A DNA stretch of 8,241 nucleotides from Lachnospiraceae bacterium. Lineage in GTDB: Bacteria; Bacillota; Clostridia; Lachnospirales; Lachnospiraceae. The stretch is from NCBI GenBank assembly GCA_021200345.1, contig JAJQGR010000326.1, positions 1-8,241 on the forward strand, written 5' to 3'. The translations under genes were made by a program, and so were the position numbers. The first letter of the stretch is position 1; the number at the start of each line of letters is the position of its first letter. This document shows positions 1-5,462 of the stretch, piece by piece. The notes beneath the pieces were generated by a model that made no database searches, was not told the DNA's origin, and saw nothing but the letters and a program-made list of their open reading frames with translations.

Positions 1-74
1 TTCAGGAATGGCTGGTACTGAGGCCGTTTAGTCGGAAAATTTCTGGAAAATAAGGTTAATGCAAAGATGTTGTT

Positions 75-95
75 TGTCCAATCAGAAATTGGACA
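75..95. repeat. Perfect 8-bp inverted repeat with 5-nt spacer
   Basis: The sequence reads TGTCCAAT, then CAGAA, then ATTGGACA, so 75-82 and 88-95 are exact reverse complements. It lies about 145 bp upstream of the preferred start of the first ATPase gene. The stem has only three G-C pairs and is followed by TTTTATT. It could be an operator half-site pair or a weak hairpin terminator for a gene to the left of the window. I cannot decide between these from the sequence. Confidence 0.55.
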
Positions 96-114
96 TTTTA
101 TTGGTAAATATTAA

Positions 115-213
115 AAATCTTGAAGAAATGTCGATTTCCAACATAAATAATTTTGAAGAAATGCATATTTTTCACATTTAAAATCTTGAAGAAATGCAAA
201 AATGGTGTTATCC
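115..213. repeat. Three tandem 33-bp repeat units
   Basis: The core TTGAAGAAATG ends at 130, 163 and 196, giving an exact 33-bp period. Units 1 and 3 share the longer core AAATCTTGAAGAAATG (115-130 and 181-196); unit 2 has TAATTTTGAAGAAATG (148-163). The remaining 17 bases of each unit are AT-rich and only partly alike. The period is a multiple of three, and the ATG at the end of each core (128, 161, 194) is in the frame of the downstream ATPase gene. A TAA at 179-181 closes that frame between units 2 and 3. The array could be a regulatory direct repeat or a remnant of a coding repeat. Confidence 0.75.
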
Positions 214-225
214 TGAAATGCAGTC

Positions 226-234
226 AGGAGGTGA
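226..234 (+). promoter_or_regulatory. Ribosome binding site that fixes the start of the first ATPase gene
   Basis: AGGAGGTGA is a near-perfect Shine-Dalgarno sequence, four bases before the ATG at 239. The in-frame upstream ATG at 194 has no comparable sequence before it and lies inside the third 33-bp repeat. The start at 239 is therefore preferred. Confidence 0.85.
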
Positions 235-238
235 GACC

Positions 239-1570
239 ATGTATTTTAAGAGAAAGGCATACGCGCAGCTGCTGGACTGGAAAGAAAAATACGCGGATAA
301 ATACGCCGTGCTTTTAGAGGGCGCAAGGCGGGTAGGAAAATCCACGATTGCGGAGCGTTTTGCGCAAAATGAATACAGATCCTATATCCTGATTGATTTT
401 GGAGCAGTATCCAGCGAGATTCTGGCCTGCTTTGACGATATTCAGCATCTGGATCTGTTTTTTCTGCGTCTGCAGGCTGTTATGGGGATCGACCTGTATG
501 AGCATGAATCGGTCATTATTTTTGATGAGGTACAGCTGTTCCCCAGGGCCAGACAGGCGATCAAGCAGCTGGTGAAGGACGGGCGCTACCATTATATTGA
601 AACCGGCTCTCTGATTTCCATTAGGAAAAATGTGAAAAATATCCTGATTCCTTCGGAAGAGATGAAAATTCAGGTCTGCCCGATGGATTATGAGGAATTT
701 TGTGATGCGGTGGGGATGAATTATTCCCTGCTTCAAAAGCTGTATGAAACGGGAAAAGGCGTGGGGCAGCAGGTAAACCGGAAGCTGATGCGGGACGTCA
801 GGCTGTACATGGCAGTAGGAGGAATGCCGCAGGCCGTGGAAGCTTATGTGGACGGCAGCAATTTTTCCATGATAGACCAGGTCAAGCGGCAGATCATTTA
901 TCTGTATGAGGATGATTTCAAAAAGATAGATGAAACGGGCAGACTGTCGGCGCTTTACCATTCCATCCCTGCGCAGTTGTCCAGAGGCGCGAAGCGGTAT
1001 CGGATATCGGCGGCCGTAGGAAAAAGAAAAACGGCGAAAGATGAGGGGCTTTTGTATGATCTGATTGATTCTAGAACGGTATTGCCTTCTTATAACGCAA
1101 CGGATCCCATGGTGAGCATTTCGCAGACCAGGGATCTGGACAGTTATAAGCTGTATCTTGCGGATACAGGCCTTTTTATTACTCTGATGTTTATGGACAG
1201 ACCGGCCGCGGAAAATGAAATATATGCGAAGCTTCTTTCGGATAAGCTTCCGGCAAATCTTGGCTATCTGTATGAGAATCTTGTTGCGCAGATGTTGACG
1301 GCGTCGGGCAGGGAATTGTATTACCACACCTGGGAGAAAGAGGGGAGCACCCATTATTATGAGATTGATTTCCTGATATCACATGGAGCGAAAGTGTCTG
1401 CCGTTGAGGTAAAGTCCGCGGGAACAGGAAAGCATGAATCCTTAACGGAGATGAAACGAATTTATGCGAAAAATGTACGGAATTGTTATATTATTTCACA
1501 AAAAGATTTGGGTGAGAAGGACGGCCTGAAATATCTGCCGGTTTATATGACGCCATTTATGGCACAGTGA
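239..1570 (+). CDS. AAA_14/DUF4143-family P-loop ATPase
   Basis: The product is 443 residues from the ATG at 239. It has a P-loop GARRVGKST at residues 28-36, a Walker B strand VIIFDEVQ at 92-99, and an ETGSL sensor-like motif at 121-125. Near the C-terminus EIDFLI (375-380) and AVEVKS (388-393) give the D...ExK arrangement seen in the nuclease-fold-like DUF4143 region. This architecture is typical of the widespread bacterial and archaeal ATPases with an AAA_14 domain followed by DUF4143. Their cellular role is mostly unknown, and their distribution is patchy between strains. There is no signal peptide or membrane segment, so it should be cytoplasmic. It stands alone: the next gene has its own promoter, 117 bp beyond this stop. 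The residues kept at both motifs suggest an intact protein. An extended start at 194 would add 15 residues but lacks a ribosome binding site. The family call is firm; the function is not known. Confidence 0.9.
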   Translation: MYFKRKAYAQLLDWKEKYADKYAVLLEGARRVGKSTIAERFAQNEYRSYILIDFGAVSSEILACFDDIQHLDLFFLRLQAVMGIDLYEHESVIIFDEVQLFPRARQAIKQLVKDGRYHYIETGSLISIRKNVKNILIPSEEMKIQVCPMDYEEFCDAVGMNYSLLQKLYETGKGVGQQVNRKLMRDVRLYMAVGGMPQAVEAYVDGSNFSMIDQVKRQIIYLYEDDFKKIDETGRLSALYHSIPAQLSRGAKRYRISAAVGKRKTAKDEGLLYDLIDSRTVLPSYNATDPMVSISQTRDLDSYKLYLADTGLFITLMFMDRPAAENEIYAKLLSDKLPANLGYLYENLVAQMLTASGRELYYHTWEKEGSTHYYEIDFLISHGAKVSAVEVKSAGTGKHESLTEMKRIYAKNVRNCYIISQKDLGEKDGLKYLPVYMTPFMAQ

Positions 1571-1591
1571 TTTTGAATGAATGATCGACTT

Positions 1592-1680
1592 TTCAAACAG
1601 ACAGGACTGTTGAAGCTGTTGCCATAACATTTGAAAGCCGTAAATTTGCTTTTTCGAAATAAATTGAAAGTCTGTTTGAA
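1592..1680. repeat. Spaced 11-bp inverted repeat in the intergenic region
   Basis: TTCAAACAGAC at 1592-1602 is the exact reverse complement of GTCTGTTTGAA at 1670-1680, with 67 bases between. The right arm ends six bases before the -35 box of the promoter at 1687-1715. The pair could be two operator sites for one regulator or a long-range hairpin. Downstream of the right arm is only TTTTC, so it is a poor terminator for the preceding gene. Confidence 0.6.
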
Positions 1681-1686
1681 TTTTCA

Positions 1687-1715
1687 ATGACAGAGAAAGA
1701 AAATTCTGCTATACT
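1687..1715 (+). promoter_or_regulatory. Sigma-A-type promoter for the four-gene unit
   Basis: The -35 box is ATGACA (1687-1692; consensus TTGACA) and the -10 box is TATACT (1710-1715; consensus TATAAT), with the ideal 17-bp spacer. A TG one base before the -10 box (1707-1708) makes it an extended -10 promoter. Transcription would begin near 1721-1723. This rules out the GTG at 1716 as a useful start for the downstream gene and supports the TTG at 1755. Confidence 0.75.
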
Positions 1716-1754
1716 GTGCTACAGATTAAACCAAAGCGGAAAGAGGAACCGAAA

Positions 1755-3179
1755 TTGAGTGTGAATACCTCCCTGAAAAAAGCAATGAACAGCGTCTACC
1801 AGATGTGTGATGCCCTGGATAAAAACTCCATGGGCATTAAGTGCGTTTGCCCGGGAACCTCTCTGGAGACCAGAGATTATGTCCGGATTGAGATGATGAA
1901 ATATACCATGTATCTTGCTTCAGCGGACAAGGCGGCTACTTTACAGGAGACTCAGTTTATCAAAGACTATTTTGAGCGTGTGGTGACTCCCGCAGATTTG
2001 CCGGGACTGATCAAAAAATATCAGATCAGCGGTCCGGTCTATGAGAGCAGTGTCCCCAACGGGATGCGCACCTTTGTGCGTGCTGACAACCAGATTTATC
2101 ACAAAACCGGGAAAAACGACGCATTGATGTGCGAATCCCTTTATGGCCTGTATGATAAGGTGGGCAAGGAATTCCTGGCCTGCGATGATCAGGTCAGCGA
2201 GGCGGAAAGCGCCAATATGACCAAATATCTGGCCATGCTGCGCAAATATATTACAGAGCAGATTCAAAGTCCGGGCGCTTTGGGCGGCAGCACTATGTCC
2301 GGCGGACAGCAAAAGGCCACTGGAGCCAATGCTGCAAAGAAGTCTGATGAAAAGGAAGAAAAAGAGCAGACCTTAGAAGAACTGATGGAGGAGCTGGATT
2401 CTCTGGTAGGCCTGACGGAGGTGAAAAAGGATGTCAGTTCTCTGGTGAACCTTTTGCAGATCCGGAAAATCCGTCAGGAGCGGAATCTGACCGTCATGCC
2501 CATGTCTCTGCACCTGGTGTTTTCAGGCAATCCGGGAACCGGCAAGACCACGGTGGCCAGACTTTTAGCCAAAATCTACCAGCGTATGGGCGTATTAAGT
2601 AAGGGACATCTGGTGGAGGTAGACCGTTCCGGTATGGTGGGCGGTTATGTGGGGCAGACCGCCATCAAGGTACAGGAGCTTTTAGACCGGACCATGGGGG
2701 GAATTCTTTTTATTGACGAGGCCTATTCTCTGACTGTGAACAAGGGCCCCACGGATTTTGGGCAGGAGGCGGTGGATACGCTTTTAAAGGGCATGGAGGA
2801 TCACAGGGATGATCTGATCGTCATTGTGGCGGGGTATCCGGATTTGATGGAAGAATTTCTGGATTCCAATCCGGGTCTGCGCTCCCGTTTCAATAAATTC
2901 ATTTATTTTTCTGATTATGTGCCGGAGGAGCTGGTGGCAATTTTTAAGAGCACCTGCAGCCGCTCCGGTTATCAGTGCAGCGAGGAGTGCAGCCAGTATC
3001 TGCTGGATTATTTCACTGCCTGCTATGCAAAAAGAGACCGGAATTTTGCCAATGGCCGGGAGGCCCGCAACTTTTTTGAGAAGGCCATTGTCCGGCAGGC
3101 CAACCGTCTTTCGGGAAAGAAGGATATTTCCGATGAGGAACTGATGACGCTGACCATAGAGGATGTGCGGGAAGAATAA
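1755..3179 (+). CDS. CbxX/CfxQ-type AAA+ ATPase with helical N-terminal region
   Basis: The product is 474 residues from a TTG at 1755, with AGAGG at 1742-1746 eight bases upstream; the frame is open further upstream, but that lies at or before the predicted transcription start. The AAA+ module begins near residue 210. It has Walker A GNPGTGKTT (258-266), the pore-loop-like GGYVGQT segment, Walker B ILFIDEA (317-323), VIVAGYP at 356-362, and the NPGLRSRF arginine-finger segment (372-379). These are hallmarks of the CbxX/CfxQ (SpoVK-like) group, whose hexamers remodel partner proteins. Residues 1-170 are mainly helical. MYLASADK (52-59) and FLACDDQVSEAE (140-151) resemble the acidic motif of TerB-like domains, which is a tentative reading. 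A Gly/Ser/Ala-rich then charged linker (about 173-209) joins the two parts. The partner protein is unknown. It leads a unit whose next gene begins 33 bp downstream. Confidence 0.9.
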   Translation: MSVNTSLKKAMNSVYQMCDALDKNSMGIKCVCPGTSLETRDYVRIEMMKYTMYLASADKAATLQETQFIKDYFERVVTPADLPGLIKKYQISGPVYESSVPNGMRTFVRADNQIYHKTGKNDALMCESLYGLYDKVGKEFLACDDQVSEAESANMTKYLAMLRKYITEQIQSPGALGGSTMSGGQQKATGANAAKKSDEKEEKEQTLEELMEELDSLVGLTEVKKDVSSLVNLLQIRKIRQERNLTVMPMSLHLVFSGNPGTGKTTVARLLAKIYQRMGVLSKGHLVEVDRSGMVGGYVGQTAIKVQELLDRTMGGILFIDEAYSLTVNKGPTDFGQEAVDTLLKGMEDHRDDLIVIVAGYPDLMEEFLDSNPGLRSRFNKFIYFSDYVPEELVAIFKSTCSRSGYQCSEECSQYLLDYFTACYAKRDRNFANGREARNFFEKAIVRQANRLSGKKDISDEELMTLTIEDVREE

Positions 3180-3212
3180 TAGATTGCTGAGAGTTGATAA
3201 GAAAGGAAAAAA

Positions 3213-4205
3213 ATGTACAGGGCAAGTTCAGAACGATATGATAAAATGGTATATCACCGCTGCGGGCACAGCGGGTTGAAGCTTCCGATGGTTTCTCTGG
3301 GGCTGTGGCATAATTTCGGAGATACAGGAAATTATGAAACCATGAAAAATATGGTTTTTACCGCTTTTGACAACGGCATTACCCATTTTGACCTGGCCAA
3401 CAATTATGGTCCCAAGCCGGGCAGCGCGGAGCGGAATTTCGGCAAGATCATGAAAGAGGAGCTGGCAGGTTACCGGGATGAAATTCTGGTCAGCACGAAA
3501 GCAGGCTATGGCATGTGGGACGGCCCATACGGGGATTGGGGCAGCAGAAAATATCTGCTGGCCAGTCTGGATCAGAGCTTACAGAGACTGGGGCTGGAGT
3601 ACGTGGACATCTTTTATCATCACCACATGGATCCGGATACACCTCTGGAGGAGACCATGGGAGCCCTTGCTCAGGCGGTCAGAAGCGGGAAAGCACTTTA
3701 CGCGGGGGTGTCCAATTACGATGGGCCGACACTGGAGAAGGCCTGCCGTATCATGGAGGAGCTGAAATGTCCCCTGATCATCAACCAGAATTCTTACAAT
3801 ATTTTCAACCGCACGATAGAGAAAAACGGGTTGAAAGAAACGGCGGTGCGGGAGAAAAAGGGAATCATCTGTTTCAGTCCGCTGGCACAGGGAACACTGA
3901 CGGACCGCTATCTGCACGGGATTCCAGCTGACAGTCGTGTCAGAACGGATGGCCGGTTCTTAAAGGAAGAGAGCCTGACGGAAGAAAAACTTTCCCAGAT
4001 CAGAGCGCTGAACGATCTTGCTCTGCAGCGCGGGGAGAAGCTTTCGCAGATGGCGCTGAAATGGATTTTAAGGGATGGACAGGTGACCAGCGTGCTGGTG
4101 GGTGCTTCCAGACCGGAGCAGATACTGGATAACCTGAAGGCCATGGAAGGCGCGGGATTTACGGAGGAAGAGCTGACTGCGATTGACGCAATCGCGGCAC
4201 AATAA
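3213..4205 (+). CDS. Aldo/keto reductase (YghZ/glyceraldehyde-3-phosphate reductase-like)
   Basis: The product is a 330-residue cytoplasmic TIM-barrel oxidoreductase that should use NADPH to reduce an aldehyde or ketone. The catalytic tetrad is visible: D60 and Y65 in FDLANNYG, K96 in VSTKAGY, and H137 in DIFYHHHMD. The C-terminal cofactor segment VLVGASRPEQILDN (294-307) carries the usual Ser-Arg...Gln...Asn pattern for the NADP phosphate and adenine. The GPKPGSAE stretch and the GMWDGPYGDWGSRKYL segment (100-115) are typical of the YghZ/L-glyceraldehyde-3-phosphate reductase subgroup (also called the Kv-beta-like subgroup), whose E. coli member has 346 residues and detoxifies methylglyoxal. 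The exact substrate cannot be read from the sequence. AAAGGA at 3202-3207 precedes the ATG. The 33-bp gap from the ATPase gene and the absence of a terminator suggest cotranscription. Confidence 0.93.
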   Translation: MYRASSERYDKMVYHRCGHSGLKLPMVSLGLWHNFGDTGNYETMKNMVFTAFDNGITHFDLANNYGPKPGSAERNFGKIMKEELAGYRDEILVSTKAGYGMWDGPYGDWGSRKYLLASLDQSLQRLGLEYVDIFYHHHMDPDTPLEETMGALAQAVRSGKALYAGVSNYDGPTLEKACRIMEELKCPLIINQNSYNIFNRTIEKNGLKETAVREKKGIICFSPLAQGTLTDRYLHGIPADSRVRTDGRFLKEESLTEEKLSQIRALNDLALQRGEKLSQMALKWILRDGQVTSVLVGASRPEQILDNLKAMEGAGFTEEELTAIDAIAAQ

Positions 4206-4232
4206 AAATCATGATATAAATGATCATTTTCA

Positions 4233-4238
4233 GGGAGG
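4233..4238 (+). promoter_or_regulatory. Ribosome binding site that sets the start of the FakA-like gene
   Basis: GGGAGG sits seven bases before the ATG at 4246. The same frame is open from an ATG at 4183 inside the reductase gene, but that start has no such site and would add 21 residues with no likeness to the family. Confidence 0.85.
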
Positions 4239-4245
4239 AAATCAA

Positions 4246-4497
4246 ATGTTGGAATTTAAATATGACACGCAGCTTCTGATCGAAGGCACAGATTTGGATG
4301 AGGATGTGATCAACGATTATATTACAGAGCATTTTAAGGGCGACTGCCTGCTGGCAGTGGGCGATGAGGAGCTGATCAAGATCCATTTTCACACCAACGA
4401 GCCCTGGGACGTGCTGAAATATTGCGCTACTCTGGGAGAAATTTATGATATCGTTGTGGAAGATATGGATCGGCAGTCCAGAGGATTAAAGGGATGA
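4246..4497 (+). CDS. Stand-alone FakA/YloV-like domain (DAK-kinase family fragment)
   Basis: The product has 83 residues. It resembles an internal part of FakA (YloV), the ATP-binding subunit of bacterial fatty acid kinase, from the region that follows the DhaL-like nucleotide-binding domain. The recognisable elements, in order, are DTQLLIEG (7-14), GDCLLAVGDEELIKIHFHTNEP (32-53, matching the family's GDSLxVVGDDDLVKVHVHTNxP pattern), LKYCATLGEI (57-66) and VVEDMDRQ (70-77, matching IENMREQ). The DhaL-like domain is absent, so it cannot by itself bind ATP as FakA does. It has its own strong ribosome binding site and ends in a four-base ATGA overlap with the deaminase gene, so it looks like a real short gene rather than debris. 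It might bind a FakB-like partner, an acyl group or another protein; this is inference. The homology call is by memory of the family pattern. Confidence 0.8.
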   Translation: MLEFKYDTQLLIEGTDLDEDVINDYITEHFKGDCLLAVGDEELIKIHFHTNEPWDVLKYCATLGEIYDIVVEDMDRQSRGLKG

Positions 4498-4979
4498 GAA
4501 GAGATAAAATTAATTATTATCTGGATCTGGCGGAAACAGTTTCCAAACGCTGTACCTGCCTTCGCAGGTGGTATGGCGCTGTGATTGTGAAAGATGACGA
4601 GGTGATTTCCACAGGTTATGTGGGAGCGCCAAGGGGCCGGGCCAATTGCAGCGACCTGGGGGTGTGCATTCGATCACAGAAAAAGATTCCCAGGGGAGAA
4701 CGCTACGAACTCTGCCGCAGTGTCCACGCGGAGGCCAACGCCATTATTTCCGCCAGTCGGGATCAGATGATCGGCTCAAGCCTGTACCTGGTGGGGCTGG
4801 AGGCGGACACCCAGGAGTATGTGGTGAATTCCTGCTGTTGCTCCATGTGTAAGAGAATGGTGATCAACGCGGGAATTGAAACGGTGTATATCCGGGATAC
4901 CAAAGAGGAATACCGCACTATTAAGGTGCAGGAGTGGATTGACAATGATGAGTCCGTGGAAGGAGTTTTCGGCTACTGA
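4494..4979 (+). CDS. dCMP/cytidine-type deaminase family protein
   Basis: The product is 161 residues, a usual length for bacterial dCMP deaminases (ComEB-like). The zinc site is visible: H78-A-E80 gives the histidine ligand and the proton-shuttling glutamate, and C116-S-M-C119 gives the two cysteine ligands. Upstream, CTCLRRWYGAVIVKDD (20-35) and GYVGAPRGRANC (41-52) match the start of the dCMP deaminase fold and its substrate loop. The prediction is hydrolytic deamination of dCMP to dUMP, feeding dTMP synthesis, but other nucleotide or base substrates are possible. The residue before C116 is Cys where the family motif usually has Pro (PCxxC), giving three consecutive cysteines at 114-116. 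The start overlaps the previous stop (ATGA), which implies translational coupling. Its last 7 bp overlap the convergent gene on the other strand. Confidence 0.92.
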   Translation: MRRDKINYYLDLAETVSKRCTCLRRWYGAVIVKDDEVISTGYVGAPRGRANCSDLGVCIRSQKKIPRGERYELCRSVHAEANAIISASRDQMIGSSLYLVGLEADTQEYVVNSCCCSMCKRMVINAGIETVYIRDTKEEYRTIKVQEWIDNDESVEGVFGY

Positions 4980-5365
4980 CCATAGAAGTCCATTCCCCGG
5001 CCGGCGTTTACTTTTGAAAGCCAGGTTTTGGGATCCTTATGAACCTGGAGAAACACATAAAAGGCGGAGATGACCATTTCCACTTTGTTGCAGTCGGAAG
5101 TATTCTTGCCGGTATCATGCCTGAGGTTAAAATATTTCATTTGTGACACAAAGACATCCAGAAGAGTGATCCCCCGGAATTCATATTCGCCCAGAATGTC
5201 CTGGTGCTCCAGATAGTATACATATTCTTCGTATACAGGAGGGTAATCCATCAGGCCGTCCCACAGTTCATTCATGAACAGTTCGCTCTGGCCGATGTAT
5301 TTGCCAAGCTCCATGGTCATTTCGTAGGCTTTCATTTTGCCTGTCTGTAAAATAATGTTTGCCAT
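4973..5365 (-). CDS. Conserved-looking hypothetical protein, 130 residues
   Basis: I do not recognise a family. The product starts MANIILQTGKMK and ends GRGMDFYGQ. It is rich in aromatic residues (a Tyr-rich stretch YPPVYEEYVYYLEH at residues 41-54) and acidic residues in the first half. It looks mainly helical, with no signal peptide, membrane span or nucleotide-binding motif. A strong Shine-Dalgarno sequence reads GGAGGAAG on the minus strand (about 5370-5377), four bases before the ATG at 5365. That site and a clean open frame against the direction of its neighbours argue that it is real. Its stop lies inside the deaminase gene, a 7-bp tail-to-tail overlap. It is divergent from the DUF815 ATPase, with 97 bp between the starts, so the two may share regulation. 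Confidence 0.8.
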   Translation of the reverse strand: MANIILQTGKMKAYEMTMELGKYIGQSELFMNELWDGLMDYPPVYEEYVYYLEHQDILGEYEFRGITLLDVFVSQMKYFNLRHDTGKNTSDCNKVEMVISAFYVFLQVHKDPKTWLSKVNAGRGMDFYGQ

Positions 5366-5406
5366 GAGTCTTCCTCCGTTAAAGTGTTTCTGCTTTTAGA
5401 CTACTC

Positions 5407-5420
5407 TTTTTGCGCAAAAA
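5407..5420. promoter_or_regulatory. Perfect 14-bp palindrome in the divergent promoter region
   Basis: TTTTTGCGCAAAAA is its own reverse complement. It lies centrally in the 97-bp region between the start of the hypothetical protein gene (minus) and the DUF815 ATPase gene (plus). On the minus strand a weak promoter (TTGCTT with an AGTCTA-like -10 about 17 bp on) would straddle it. A dimeric repressor or activator site serving both genes is plausible. The promoter boxes on either strand are weak, so I do not annotate them separately. Confidence 0.45.
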
Positions 5421-5462
5421 AGCAAGAGCTGTACTGAAAAAATATATGTGGGAGTTGTAACT

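Noticed and set aside
3..53. Possible 3' tail of an upstream gene ending with TAA at 51-53
   Set aside because: Only 16 codons are visible, with no recognisable family pattern. One open frame over 50 bases is expected by chance.
115..213. CRISPR array
   Set aside because: The period is 33 bp with only an 11-16 bp shared core, and the variable parts are similar to each other and too short for spacers. No cas gene is present.
194..238. Upstream ATG at 194 as start of the first ATPase
   Set aside because: It has no ribosome binding site and lies in a repeat; the ATG at 239 has AGGAGGTGA at ideal spacing.
314..1354. Long open frame on the minus strand inside the first ATPase gene
   Set aside because: It is antisense to a gene with clear ATPase motifs, and its translation shows no recognisable domain.
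1716..1754. GTG at 1716 as start of the CbxX-type ATPase
   Set aside because: It directly follows the -10 box, before the predicted transcription start, and has no ribosome binding site.
3515..3931. Alternative frame inside the reductase gene
   Set aside because: It is an out-of-frame shadow of a gene whose catalytic residues are all in the main frame.
4207..4230. Hairpin terminator between the reductase and the FakA-like gene
   Set aside because: The AT-rich stem is only about five pairs and the downstream gene follows at once, so readthrough is expected.
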